A DNA stretch of 48,317 nt from Thermoanaerobaculum sp964488355 (GTDB lineage: Bacteria > Acidobacteriota > Thermoanaerobaculia > Thermoanaerobaculales > Thermoanaerobaculaceae): contig CAZAUJ010000018.1 of the NCBI GenBank assembly GCA_964488355.1, positions 1 to 48,317 of the forward strand, given 5' to 3'. Position numbers and translations under genes: made by a program. The notes under the pieces were generated by a model. It was given only the letters and a program-made list of their open reading frames with translations, searched no databases and was not told where the DNA came from. Below are positions 16,050 to 24,545 of this stretch, in pieces (position 1 is the first letter of the stretch; every line of letters starts with the position of its first letter).

Positions 16050-17351
16050 TCAGGCGCTTCCGCCGGGCGTGACCGGCAGCGGGGGGACCAGCTGCCATCC
16101 CCAGCGCGCCCCAAGCTTCTGAAACCAAGCTAGAAGCTGCAGCACGCGAAAACGCGCCACGCGCAGGGAGCGTCCTGGCCGCAGCAGGTCCGCTGCCAAC
16201 AGCGAGGTAATTGCCGCCGGCAGATCCAGCAAGGGTCTGGGGTTGAAGAAGAAAGCGAGGAAGTGCGGGTTGTAGTAGGCGCGGATAAAGGAAAAGAACG
16301 TGCGCTGCAGGCTGCGCGTCAAAGCCACGGTGGGAGCAAAGTCGGCGGCTTCCACGCGCCCATGGCGGTGCAGGGCGTCGGCCACGTCCTCCGCTGCCGA
16401 GGCAGCGGTGGTGGTGGCAATGAACACGCCGGTGGAAAAGATGGGGTCTAAAAAGCCCGCCGCGTCGCCCACGAGACAAAAACCATCGCCTGCCAGCTTG
16501 GTGACGCGGTAGGAGAAGTTCTGCACGGCGGAAAAGGGCAGCACGGGGGTTGCGTTGGCCAGCCGTCGCGCCACCTCCGGTGCGCCAGCCACCGCGTGCC
16601 AGAAAACCTCGTCCGGCGCCTTACCCTGGGCCTGCCAAAACGCCACGTCGAGGACGGCGCCCACGGAGACGCTGTCGTCGGCGAAGGGGATGAACCAAAA
16701 CCAGCCCGCTGGGGCAAGGGCGATGGTAATGTTGCCAGCATCTTCCCCCGCCGGCAGCCAGACGCCGCGGAAGTGACTGACAGCTGCTACCTTACGGTGC
16801 TTGGGGTAGGGGAAACGCCAGCCCATGCGGCTGGCGAGGAAGGCCTTTTGCCCCGACGCGTCCAGCAGGACGAGGAAGCTGATGCGCTGCTCTTGGCCTG
16901 CTGGGTCACGCACGAGGAGGCTCGCCAGGCGCTTGCCCTCCCAGTGGGGACTCACCGCTTCCCAGCCCTCCAGCACTTCTGCCCCTGCCTGCTGGGCCCG
17001 CTCCAGGAGCAGCTGGTCAAACTCATCGCGCCTGACCTGGTAAGCGTGCGGTATGGCCGGAGGCAGGGCCTCCGAAAAGCGATAGGTGGCCGAGCAGCTC
17101 CCGTCCGCGCTGACGAAGTGAGCACCCGGTTTGTACCGGGTGTGGGGCAGTGATCGCACCTGTTCGTGCACCCCCAGCCGTTCAAAGAGGGGTAAGGAGT
17201 GGGGCAAGAGCGACTCGCCCACATGAAAGCGGGGGAAGCGTTCCTTTTCCAAGACGGTGACGGCAAAGCCCGCCTCCGCCAAAAGCGTAGCGGCCGTGCT
17301 GCCCGCTGGCCCGCCACCCAGGATTAAAACGTCGGTGCTGCGCTCGACCAC
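16050..17351 (-). CDS. flavin-dependent halogenase-like FAD oxidoreductase
   Basis: The 433-residue enzyme has an N-terminal FAD-binding Rossmann motif GGGPAGS (12-18), FHVGESLLP (42-50), and LVGDAAGFLDPIFSTGV in the second FAD segment. Two signatures of flavin-dependent halogenases are present: Lys74 in RYKPGAHF at the catalytic-lysine position, and the WxWxIP motif as WFWFIP (217-222). Those enzymes make hypohalous acid from reduced FAD, chloride or bromide and oxygen. Close relatives include geranylgeranyl-reductase-like oxidoreductases, so halogenation remains to be shown. The start is GTG 17351 with GGAG upstream. It is preceded by a small Cys-rich gene and followed by an ABC exporter and OsmC, all on the minus strand. 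A flavin reductase partner is not seen nearby. Confidence 0.8.
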   Translation of the reverse strand: MVERSTDVLILGGGPAGSTAATLLAEAGFAVTVLEKERFPRFHVGESLLPHSLPLFERLGVHEQVRSLPHTRYKPGAHFVSADGSCSATYRFSEALPPAIPHAYQVRRDEFDQLLLERAQQAGAEVLEGWEAVSPHWEGKRLASLLVRDPAGQEQRISFLVLLDASGQKAFLASRMGWRFPYPKHRKVAAVSHFRGVWLPAGEDAGNITIALAPAGWFWFIPFADDSVSVGAVLDVAFWQAQGKAPDEVFWHAVAGAPEVARRLANATPVLPFSAVQNFSYRVTKLAGDGFCLVGDAAGFLDPIFSTGVFIATTTAASAAEDVADALHRHGRVEAADFAPTVALTRSLQRTFFSFIRAYYNPHFLAFFFNPRPLLDLPAAITSLLAADLLRPGRSLRVARFRVLQLLAWFQKLGARWGWQLVPPLPVTPGGSA

Positions 17352-17369
17352 GCGTTGCTGCTCCAGGCT

Positions 17370-17588
17370 TCAGCGGTGGGCATAGGCCGGGCCTGGGGGG
17401 TTTTGGCCTTGTTCCCCAACTATGAGAAAGTCCTTAAACTGCCGGTAGCACGAGGGGCACACGGCACGCGTGGGTTGCAGGTCGCCGTCGCGCACCTCAC
17501 CTTCCACAAACACGCCGATGGTTGGGTTCAAACAGCAGCAACAGGTGGCTTGGCTTTCCGCTTCAAAGCGCCAAACAGGTCCGCTCAT
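17370..17588 (-). CDS. small cysteine-rich protein, probable zinc ribbon
   Basis: A 72-residue protein I do not recognise. It contains the run CCCC (residues 16-19) and a CPSC pair near residue 44, a spacing that would suit a zinc ribbon or another metal-binding fold. There is no signal peptide or membrane segment. ATG 17588 has GGAGGT about 10 nt upstream and a closer GGGGAG. It ends 18 nt before the halogenase-like gene on the same strand, so co-expression is likely. A short gene with good ribosome site, conserved-looking cysteine pairs and tight spacing is probably real. Confidence 0.65.
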   Translation of the reverse strand: MSGPVWRFEAESQATCCCCLNPTIGVFVEGEVRDGDLQPTRAVCPSCYRQFKDFLIVGEQGQNPPGPAYAHR

Positions 17589-17631
17589 GTCTCCCCGTAC
17601 CTCCGAACCAGTCTAGCTTAGCAAAAGCGGT

Positions 17632-17637
17632 TACAAT
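17632..17637 (+). promoter_or_regulatory. candidate -10 element for the MscS-type gene
   Basis: TACAAT at 17632-17637 matches the -10 consensus at 5 of 6 positions and lies 18 nt before the GTG start at 17655. No good -35 hexamer is seen at 16-18 nt upstream. It lies in the divergent gap between the small Cys-rich gene (-) and the channel gene (+). Confidence 0.3.
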
Positions 17638-17654
17638 GCTGGTCTGGAGCACCT

Positions 17655-19097
17655 GTGGGACCCTGGAGCTTTCTCCTGGTTGCCGGTGTGAGCTTGGTGG
17701 CGGCCCTTTTGGGAGCCCTGCTCAAAGGCTCCCTTCTTTATCGCGTGCGCACCTTGCTGGCCCTGCTTGCTGGGGCGGCGGCGGCGTGCTTCGCGTCTCA
17801 GGTACTGGCTGGGGGTACGCGCTGGGAGCTGTGGACGGGAGGGCTCTTTCTGGCCCTTTTGGCCTTGACGGCCACGCGTACCGGGCTCCTGCTGATGTTC
17901 GATCACGTGTTGGAAAAACGCTTGGGCCTTAGGTTGCCGGATCTCACCCGGGACGTGGTAAGTGCCGTGGTTTACCTGCTGGTTTTGCTTTTCGCCTGGC
18001 AACTGGCCACCGGCACCGATTTGAAAGCCTTTCTTGCCACCTCGGCGGTTTTGACCTTGGTCCTGGGCTTGGCGCTGCAGGAGACCCTGGGGATGCTGTT
18101 TGCTGGCCTCGCCCTCCTGGGGGACAAACAGCTGGCCACCGGCCACTGGGTGGAGGTGGATGGGGTTTTGGGGCAAGTAGAAGCGCTCACCTGGCGGGCC
18201 TTGATCTTGCGCACTCGTCTAGGGCAGCGGTTGGTGCTGCCCAACACGGTGGTGGCCCGATCACCTCTGCGGGTTTGGCGGCCCCAGGAGCCGGCGGCCA
18301 TCACCGTCCACCTGGGCACCGGCTACGCAGAAAACCCAGCCAAGGTGAGGACTGTGCTACACAGGGTGGCCGTGAGCATCCCGGAAGTTTGCTCCCAGCC
18401 GGCCCCCCAGGTGCTGCTGGCCGCCTTCGGGGAATCGGCCTTGGAATGGGAGTGCCGCCTATGGACCACCTGTCCCGAGCGGAAGGCGGACCTCACGGAC
18501 CTGTTCCTCAGCCGCGCATGGGCAGCCCTCCGGCGCGAGGGGGTGGAGATCCCTTTCCCCCAGCGCGTGGTACATCGGGCGGCGACCAAGCCCGAGATCA
18601 AACAGGGGGAGGCGGTGAGGACCGCCTTGGAGGCCTGCCCGACGCTATCCAGTCTCCCTGCCGACTCCTTACACGCTTTGGCGCAGAACTCCCGGCTGGT
18701 AAGCTTCGCCGACGGCGAGCTGGTGCTTTTGGAGGGGGAGACCTCGCGGGCTCTTTACGTGGTGGTTGCCGGTCAGGCGAAGGTGCTCAAGCAAGGTCAG
18801 GAGGTGGCCCTTTTGGGCGAGGGGGAGCTTTTTGGCGAGATTGCCTTTCTCACCGGCGAGCCGCGCGCCGCCTCGGTCATGGCTGAAGGGGAGCTTTCGG
18901 TGGTGGAAGTGGACGAGCTGGCCTTGCGGCACGCGCTGCAACAACAGCCAAGCCTGGCGGAGGAGTTGGCGCAGCGGGTGGCTAGCCGTACAGCCGAGCT
19001 AGCACGCCTGCAAGAGCTGACCACCAGCCAAAAGCCGCGCGAGCTGGAGCACACGCTGGTGCAGCGACTCCGCCGCCTGCTGCGCGGCCAGGCTTGA
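17655..19097 (+). CDS. MscS-type mechanosensitive channel fused to a cyclic-nucleotide-binding domain
   Basis: The 480-residue protein has about four N-terminal membrane helices, ending in the pore-lining helix (FLATSAVLTLVLGLALQETLG, about 127-147, a Gly/Ala-rich pattern). The MscS beta domain follows (GHWVEVDGVLGQVEALTWR, VLPNTVV), then the alpha/beta cage to about residue 310. The C-terminal region (about 335-440) is a cAMP/cGMP-binding fold: FADGELVLLEGETSRALYVV, then GELFGEIAFLTGEPRAAS with the phosphate-binding Glu and Arg. A short helical tail ends the protein. The fusion suggests a ligand-gated or ligand-modulated channel for osmotic or signalling responses. GTG 17655 has GGAG at 17646-17649. 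Convergent with ssb, 46 nt apart. Confidence 0.9.
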   Translation: MGPWSFLLVAGVSLVAALLGALLKGSLLYRVRTLLALLAGAAAACFASQVLAGGTRWELWTGGLFLALLALTATRTGLLLMFDHVLEKRLGLRLPDLTRDVVSAVVYLLVLLFAWQLATGTDLKAFLATSAVLTLVLGLALQETLGMLFAGLALLGDKQLATGHWVEVDGVLGQVEALTWRALILRTRLGQRLVLPNTVVARSPLRVWRPQEPAAITVHLGTGYAENPAKVRTVLHRVAVSIPEVCSQPAPQVLLAAFGESALEWECRLWTTCPERKADLTDLFLSRAWAALRREGVEIPFPQRVVHRAATKPEIKQGEAVRTALEACPTLSSLPADSLHALAQNSRLVSFADGELVLLEGETSRALYVVVAGQAKVLKQGQEVALLGEGELFGEIAFLTGEPRAASVMAEGELSVVEVDELALRHALQQQPSLAEELAQRVASRTAELARLQELTTSQKPRELEHTLVQRLRRLLRGQA

Positions 19098-19143
19098 AAA
19101 CAGGCCAATGGTCGCTGGTTGTCGGCCTCCCGGCAGCAGTTTC

Positions 19144-19545
19144 TCAGAAGGGGATGTCCTCGTCGCTTTCGGCAGGAACCTCTGGCACCTCACCCGCACC
19201 GGCCTCTCCCGCGTCCTCCCGCCGACCCAAAAGCTGAATCGTTTGCGCGCGGATTTCGGTGAAGTAGCGCCTGTTGCCCTTCTCATCGTCGTAGGTGCGG
19301 GTGCGCAGGGAGCCTTCCACGTAAACCTGCCTTCCTTTCGTCAGATACTGCTGGCAAAACTCCGCCAGCTTGCCCCAAGCCACCACCGTATGCCACTCGG
19401 TGTGCTCCTGTTTCTGTCCCTCTTTGTCCTTCCAGCGCTCATTGGTGGCAACCGAAAAGCGCGCTACGGCGATGCCTGAGGGGGTGTGGCGCAGCTCCAC
19501 CTCGCGCCCCACGTTGCCCACCAAGATGACCTTGTTCACGCTCAT
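19144..19545 (-). CDS. ssb: single-stranded DNA-binding protein
   Basis: SSB coats single-stranded DNA during replication, repair and recombination. The 133-residue protein has the complete OB-fold (residues 1-108): NKVILVGNVGRE, VARFSVATNERW, EWHTVVAWGKLAE and the GRQVYVEGSLRTRTY strand. An acidic linker ends in the conserved partner-binding tip DEDIPF. ATG 19545 is preceded by GGAGG. It lies 92 nt downstream of the membrane protein gene on the same strand, far enough to have its own promoter. It is not next to rpsF or rpsR here. Confidence 0.97.
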   Translation of the reverse strand: MSVNKVILVGNVGREVELRHTPSGIAVARFSVATNERWKDKEGQKQEHTEWHTVVAWGKLAEFCQQYLTKGRQVYVEGSLRTRTYDDEKGNRRYFTEIRAQTIQLLGRREDAGEAGAGEVPEVPAESDEDIPF

Positions 19546-19637
19546 GCGTCCCTCCTTACCCGAACGGCTTGCTCACGCTAGCAAAGTTGCCCTCGCCCGC
19601 GCAAGGGGCGGAAGGGGCTGGGGTGAGCAGGAACGGC

Positions 19638-21101
19638 TCAGGAATGCCAGGGAAGTAGAGTTTTGTTTTTCAACGACCTGGAAACGGCAAAGGCACCGGT
19701 CATGGCCAAGGTCATTAAGAACACATCGCTCAGCAGGTTGGCCAGGTAGAGGTGGCGCACCGCGCCGGAAAACCCGTCTCCCAAAAACTCCACCACCATA
19801 TCGCCCAGGCAGCCAAGGCCAGCCACCAGCCCCACCAACCCCAAGGTGCGGGCCAGCCCTGTGCTTTGTCGGAAGGCGTAGAGATGGACCGCGAGGCCTA
19901 AAAGGATGACCGCCAGCAACGGCCAACCGCGCGGCGCGTACCGGGTTTTGAGCTGCGTCCAAAGGTCGCTGGCCGGGGGAAAGTAGCGCGGGCCGTACAG
20001 CTGGGTCCGGGGGTCCCTTTCGCTCAAGGTGCCGGCCCGCACCACCTTCACCTCCTGCATCTTCCTCGCCACCCGACCCAAGGCGCGGGGCAGAATGGCC
20101 GGCTCACGCATCAGCACCCGCAGCATGGTCCCGGCTCTCAAGACAGCTTGAGCCTCCTGAAGGCACCAGCCGCCCTGGGGTAACCAAACGGTGGAGCCCA
20201 AACATGGGGCAAGGTGAGAGAGGCCCATGCGACGCAAGTGTCCCTGGGGGTCGGTGCTCGCCATCAAGAAACCGTTAAACAGGCGGTGGAAGGCGTGATC
20301 CTTGGCTGACTGACGGGAGGGCCAGGTAAACAGCAGCGAGCTCGCAGCGAGGGTTGTGGCCACCAAACCCAAAGCCAGGCTCTTTGGCCAAGGCGGCTGA
20401 GCTAGCAGCCAAACCACCAACCAAGCCAACAAAGGCCAAAAGAACTGGCCGGCTTTGGATGTGGCCAGCAGCCATGAGGTGAACAGAACCGGACCAGCGA
20501 CTGCTGCCAGGGACATGGGGCGCTGGGCTGCCCACCCAACGGCGGCAAGGAACAGCAAGGCAAAAACCAGTTGGCTGCCCTGGAAGAAGAAGGTGTTGAG
20601 CAGGTAGGTGTAGGGCGAGACCAGCAGCAGAGCTAGGGGCAAGGCGAGAAGGAGGAGCGATGCGGGACGCTCCCAGCGGCGGGAGTTCCGCTCCAAATGG
20701 AGGAAAACCGCTGCCGCCACCAGCAGCAACACCAGCCGCGCGGGGATGGACATGATTGCCAGGTTCAGCACCTCAGGCGAGTAAAACAGTCGGTTCAGCC
20801 ACACGCCGCCAGCCCAAAGAAGGTAGCTGGAGCTCTTGTGGGGGCGTTGAAGGCTAAAAGGCTGGGGAAAGTCGAGCCGATAATCGGGAACCCAGTACGT
20901 ATGAAACCGGCGCTCGAAAAGCTGCGGATGGCTCTTGCGGTCCGGCCAGTTGGGGTCGATATCCACGGGCCGGGAAGTGAACACGGTCATGGCACGGGTG
21001 AAGTCGCCGTTATCCGCCAAGCCCAGGCTCATGCCTGCCATGAGCCCGGCGGCAATCCAGAGCCAGCAGGCCAAAAGCCCACCGCGCACAAGCCATCGCA
21101 C
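19638..21101 (-). CDS. polytopic membrane protein, possible GT-C type glycosyltransferase
   Basis: A protein of about 487 residues with some nine to eleven hydrophobic segments. The first extracytoplasmic loop carries an acidic ADNGDF motif just after the first helix, followed by a large loop with many aromatic residues. That layout resembles lipid-linked sugar transferases of the GT-C fold (for example WsfD-like proteins). A second soluble loop lies at about 260-375. I cannot name a substrate. Start: GTG 21101 has GGAG 6 nt upstream; TTG 21167 would add 22 residues without a membrane helix. It is divergent from murJ, a lipid II flippase gene, which is compatible with an envelope-glycan role (weak inference). 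Confidence 0.5.
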   Translation of the reverse strand: MRWLVRGGLLACWLWIAAGLMAGMSLGLADNGDFTRAMTVFTSRPVDIDPNWPDRKSHPQLFERRFHTYWVPDYRLDFPQPFSLQRPHKSSSYLLWAGGVWLNRLFYSPEVLNLAIMSIPARLVLLLVAAAVFLHLERNSRRWERPASLLLLALPLALLLVSPYTYLLNTFFFQGSQLVFALLFLAAVGWAAQRPMSLAAVAGPVLFTSWLLATSKAGQFFWPLLAWLVVWLLAQPPWPKSLALGLVATTLAASSLLFTWPSRQSAKDHAFHRLFNGFLMASTDPQGHLRRMGLSHLAPCLGSTVWLPQGGWCLQEAQAVLRAGTMLRVLMREPAILPRALGRVARKMQEVKVVRAGTLSERDPRTQLYGPRYFPPASDLWTQLKTRYAPRGWPLLAVILLGLAVHLYAFRQSTGLARTLGLVGLVAGLGCLGDMVVEFLGDGFSGAVRHLYLANLLSDVFLMTLAMTGAFAVSRSLKNKTLLPWHS

Positions 21102-21276
21102 GCACCGCTCCAACCCTTGGCCTTCCAGCCTCGCCGAGACCTGGCTAGTAACCGGGAACCCTGGCAACCAACTAACCCCCGCTCCGCATTATCCCTAGGG
21201 GCAGCTGGGTTTTCAACTACCCACCCTGGCCAGAGTCACGTGGGCAAGGAGGGGAACGGGTGTTACAGTTGCCGGC

Positions 21277-22818
21277 GTGAACGGGCGCGGCGTGCTGGTG
21301 CGGGCCACGACAGGCATGGCGCTGGTGACGGTGGCTTCGCGCGTTTCTGGCCTGCTTCGGGACAAGGTGCTGGCCGCCGTCTTGGGACCGGCGGGTATTG
21401 GGGACGCATACACGGTGGCGTTTCGCGCACCTAACCTCTTCCGTCAGCTGCTGGCGGAGGGGGCCTTGCATGCCACCTTCATCCCCACCCTGGCCGAGCT
21501 GGAGCGGGAAGGGCAAGGGGAAAAGGCACGCGCGTTCGTGGGGGCCATGGCCAGCACGTTGTTGGTACTGGCGAGCGCGGTGGTGGCGTTGGGCATGCTG
21601 GGAGCTGAGCCGTTTGCCTGGGCGCTGGCGCCGGCCTACCAACGGGACCCGGCCAAGTTCGCCCTCACGGTGCGTTTGACCCGTAGCTTGTTCCCGTACC
21701 TGGCGTTCATTGCCCTGGCCGCCCTTTTCCAAGGGGTGCTCAACGTGCACGGGCGCTTCCTGCTGGCTGCGGGCACTCCTGTGGCCTTGAACACCGCCAT
21801 CGCCTTCGCTGTGTTGCTCGCTCACCTCCTGGGCTGGCCCCTCCCCAGAATGCTGGTGGTGGGCGTGCTCTTGGGCGGTTTCTTGCAGTTTTTCCTCCTC
21901 TGGGCGCAGTGCCTGCGGCTGGGCCTGCCCGCTTGGCCCGGACGTGGCGCCTTTTGCCACCCCAGCGTGCGGCAGGTGCTGCGCAAGGCAGGACCCTTGG
22001 TGCTGAGTGCAGGCCTTTACCCCCTGACGGTTTTTCTCTCCACCAACATGGCTTCCGGCACCGGGGACGGGGCGGTCTTCTGCTTGTACGTGGCCTCGCG
22101 AGTGAACGAGCTGGTCTACGGGGTGGTGGTGGTTCAGCTGTTCACCGCCTTGCTGCCCGTTCTAGCAGCGAGCAGGGAGAAAGCGCAGACCCTCGAGTTT
22201 GCTTTGCGCATGCAGGCCTTTGTTGTCTTCCCGAGCATGTTTTTTCTCTTGGCGCTGGCGCGCCCGGTTACCGGCTTGCTCTTTGGCGGTGGCAAGTTCG
22301 AACCTTGGGCCGTGAGCCTCACCAGCGAGGTGTTGGTTTGCCTGGCCCTGGGCTTGCCGGGCTTGGCTTTGTCCAAGTTGGCAGCGGGAAGTTTTTTTGC
22401 CCATCACGAAACCCAACAGCCGGTGGTGGCCTCCCTGATTGGGCTGGCAAGTTTTGGTTTTTTGGGGAAGGCCCTGGTACCATGGCTGGGAGCTTGCGGC
22501 GTAGCTCTGGCTCTGTCGGCCTCGCAGTACCTTTCCGCCTCTTGGCTTTGGCAGGGGCTGCGCCGTAGGGGCTGGGCGCCGGAGAAAGGCCTTTGGTCCC
22601 GCGTCCAGGGCCAGGCTCTAGCGGCTTCGGGCATGGCCGTGGTTTTGGTGCTGGCGGAAAAGTCGTTCACCGTGCCGGCAGTGACCAGCTGGCCAACGTT
22701 TTTTTTCCTGGCGGCAGCGGGAGTGGGCGGTTTGGCCTTCTATTTGCTGGCCGGGTGGTGCCTACGCCTGCCAGAGCTGAAAGAGCTTTGGCGGGCTCTC
22801 CGCGGGGAGGAACGATGA
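21277..22818 (+). CDS. murJ: lipid II flippase MurJ (MviN)
   Basis: MurJ flips the lipid-linked peptidoglycan precursor lipid II across the inner membrane. The 513-residue, roughly 14-helix protein shows family features: SRVSGLLRDKVLAAVLGPAG near the N-terminus, the FRAPNLFRQLLAEGALHATFIP cytoplasmic-gate segment with charged Arg and Glu, and the later PVTGLLFGGGKF. The start is GTG 21277; a TACAGT (-10-like) lies at 21264-21269, only 7 nt before it, and no ribosome site is clear, so a leaderless message is possible. Its stop overlaps the dtd start (ATGA 22815-22818). Confidence 0.95.
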   Translation: MNGRGVLVRATTGMALVTVASRVSGLLRDKVLAAVLGPAGIGDAYTVAFRAPNLFRQLLAEGALHATFIPTLAELEREGQGEKARAFVGAMASTLLVLASAVVALGMLGAEPFAWALAPAYQRDPAKFALTVRLTRSLFPYLAFIALAALFQGVLNVHGRFLLAAGTPVALNTAIAFAVLLAHLLGWPLPRMLVVGVLLGGFLQFFLLWAQCLRLGLPAWPGRGAFCHPSVRQVLRKAGPLVLSAGLYPLTVFLSTNMASGTGDGAVFCLYVASRVNELVYGVVVVQLFTALLPVLAASREKAQTLEFALRMQAFVVFPSMFFLLALARPVTGLLFGGGKFEPWAVSLTSEVLVCLALGLPGLALSKLAAGSFFAHHETQQPVVASLIGLASFGFLGKALVPWLGACGVALALSASQYLSASWLWQGLRRRGWAPEKGLWSRVQGQALAASGMAVVLVLAEKSFTVPAVTSWPTFFFLAAAGVGGLAFYLLAGWCLRLPELKELWRALRGEER

Positions 22819-23273
22819 AAGCGGTGGTGCAGCGCGTCTCCCGAGCCGAGGTGCGAGTGGAAGGAAAGGTGGTGGGGCGGATCGGCCGCGGGCTGGTAAT
22901 ACTGCTTGCCGTAGAAAAGGGCGATGGAGCGGAAGCGGTAGAAAAGGCGGCTGAGCGCTTCGCTACCTTGCGTGTTTTTCCCGATGAAGCGGGCAAGATG
23001 AACCGCTCGCTCAGCCAGGTTGGAGGCGAAGTCCTGCTGATTTCTCAGTTTACCTTGGCCGGCGCCATCGCTCGAGGCCGTCGTCCCTCCTTTGATGGCG
23101 CGGCCCCACCGGAGCAAGCGCAACCTCTTTTTGAACAGCTGGTGCACAGCTTGCGGCAACGGGGGGTACCGGTCGCCACAGGCGTGTTTCGCGCCCATAT
23201 GGAAGTGGAGCTGGTGAACGATGGCCCCGTCACCTTCATTTGGCAATGGCCGGTGGGGGGCAGCAAGGTTTAA
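22815..23273 (+). CDS. dtd: D-aminoacyl-tRNA deacylase
   Basis: DTD hydrolyses D-aminoacyl-tRNAs (and glycyl-tRNA-Ala), protecting translation from wrong-handed amino acids. The 152-residue length is usual. Characteristic motifs are the start MKAVVQRVSRAEVRVEG, SQFTLAG around residue 77, the RPSFDGAAPPE stretch, and the cross-subunit Gly-cisPro motif in NDGPVTF near the C-terminus. ATG 22815 with GGGGAGG upstream overlaps the murJ stop, so translation is probably coupled. The stop overlaps that of the convergent M50 protease gene by 4 nt (23270-23273). Confidence 0.97.
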   Translation: MKAVVQRVSRAEVRVEGKVVGRIGRGLVILLAVEKGDGAEAVEKAAERFATLRVFPDEAGKMNRSLSQVGGEVLLISQFTLAGAIARGRRPSFDGAAPPEQAQPLFEQLVHSLRQRGVPVATGVFRAHMEVELVNDGPVTFIWQWPVGGSKV

Positions 23274-24241
23274 GGCACCAGTTTGACGGGCTCTGGGGTA
23301 AAGCAGAGGATAAAAACCGCCCAGCACGCCCAAACCAGCCAGCGGCGGTCGCGCGGCAAGGGCTCCCATTCCCCCGGGATCCAAGGGTGGCGTACCCCCA
23401 TCACCAGCGCAATGACCACCCAAACCCACCAACCGGTCCACTGGAAGCCGAGGGCTGCCAGCACCAGCAGCAACGGCCAGGCCAGCAGCCGATGGATCCT
23501 TCCCAGGGCGGCGTAGGTAACGTGGCCACCGTCCAACTGGCCGAAGGGCAGCAAGTTAAGGGCGGTAATGAGCAAGCCTACCCAAGCGGCGTAGGCTGTG
23601 GGGTGGAGAAGCAAATCGGCACCGGCCCTGAGGTCCGGGTGAAGCCAGAGGGCTAACCATCGAAAGAGCAGGGGCTCCCCGAACACCAGGTACCCACCGC
23701 GGGGCAGCTCGTGCACCACCTGCGACTGTGCGATGCCCCAGACCAGCACGGGCAGCGTCACCAGGAAGCCAGCCAGGGGCCCGGACGCCCCCACGTCCAC
23801 CAGCTCCCGCTTGGTGGCCAGGGGCGAACGGATGCGTATGAAGGCGCCCAAAGTGCCGATGCCGAAAGGCACGGGAATGAAAAAGGGTAAGGTAGCGTCC
23901 AGACGTTGCCGGCGACAGGCCAGGTAGTGCCCCATCTCGTGAGCCAAGAGAATGGCCATCAGGGGTAGGGAAAAAGACGTGCCGGTGGCTAACACGCTGG
24001 AGTGGAGCAGAAAGCGAACGAAGGACCTCCAGCCTGTGGCTGGACCCGGCTCGAAAGGTACGGTCTCAGCGGGAGTCAGCATCAGCCCGCCCACCAGTGT
24101 GGTGCTCACCAGGGTGAGCAGAAACAGCAAAGCATGAAGGAGCCAAGCCGCAGGGCGCGGCCAGGGGGGCCTGGGCCGAATGCGTCCATAAAAGGCGCCG
24201 TCGGGCGCCAAGATCTCCACTTCTTGTGGCGGAAGGGACAC
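23270..24241 (-). CDS. M50 family (site-2 protease-like) membrane zinc metallopeptidase
   Basis: A 323-residue membrane protein with six to seven hydrophobic segments. The zinc-binding HExxH motif is AHEMGHYLACRR (about residues 99-110) and the third ligand lies in NLLPFGQLDGGH (about 228-239), the hallmark pair of site-2 proteases and related intramembrane peptidases. An IPVPFGIGTLGAFIRI loop between them is typical of the cyanobacterial and plant EGY-like branch. It lacks a PDZ domain, unlike RseP. The target is unknown. The GTG start directly follows the stop of the HU gene (24242-24244), so the two genes are translated from one transcript. Confidence 0.9.
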   Translation of the reverse strand: MSLPPQEVEILAPDGAFYGRIRPRPPWPRPAAWLLHALLFLLTLVSTTLVGGLMLTPAETVPFEPGPATGWRSFVRFLLHSSVLATGTSFSLPLMAILLAHEMGHYLACRRQRLDATLPFFIPVPFGIGTLGAFIRIRSPLATKRELVDVGASGPLAGFLVTLPVLVWGIAQSQVVHELPRGGYLVFGEPLLFRWLALWLHPDLRAGADLLLHPTAYAAWVGLLITALNLLPFGQLDGGHVTYAALGRIHRLLAWPLLLVLAALGFQWTGWWVWVVIALVMGVRHPWIPGEWEPLPRDRRWLVWACWAVFILCFTPEPVKLVP

Positions 24242-24511
24242 TTAGGTCAGCTCACGGAGGGATTTGCCTGGCTTGAAGCGAACGGTCTTCCCTGGGGGGA
24301 TAGGCACCTCTTGTCCTGTGCGGGGGTTGCGGCCCACGCCCCGCTTGCGGTCCTTGACGACGAAAACCCCAAAGCCGCGCAGCTCGATGCGCTCCCCGCG
24401 CAGGATGGCGTCCCTGAGGGCGTCGAAGATGGTGTTAACCACCTCCGCGGCCTTGCCTTGAGGTAAATCGGCTGCGTGCATCACGGTCTTCACCAGGTCC
24501 GCTTTGATCAT
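24242..24511 (-). CDS. HU/IHF family nucleoid DNA-binding protein
   Basis: A small histone-like DNA-bending protein of 89 residues. The dimerisation helices (residues 3-40) are followed by the family signature ELRGFGVF and the DNA-intercalating arm with GRNPRTGQEVPIP, where Pro sits at the arm tip. The C-terminus FKPGKSLRELT is also standard. ATG 24511 is preceded by GGAGGAGG; an in-frame start at 24529 lacks this. HU and IHF subunits cannot be told apart here. It is followed without a gap by the M50 protease gene. Confidence 0.93.
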   Translation of the reverse strand: MIKADLVKTVMHAADLPQGKAAEVVNTIFDALRDAILRGERIELRGFGVFVVKDRKRGVGRNPRTGQEVPIPPGKTVRFKPGKSLRELT

Positions 24512-24545
24512 GACCGCCTCCTCCTTCAAACCCGAGCGGGTAAGG

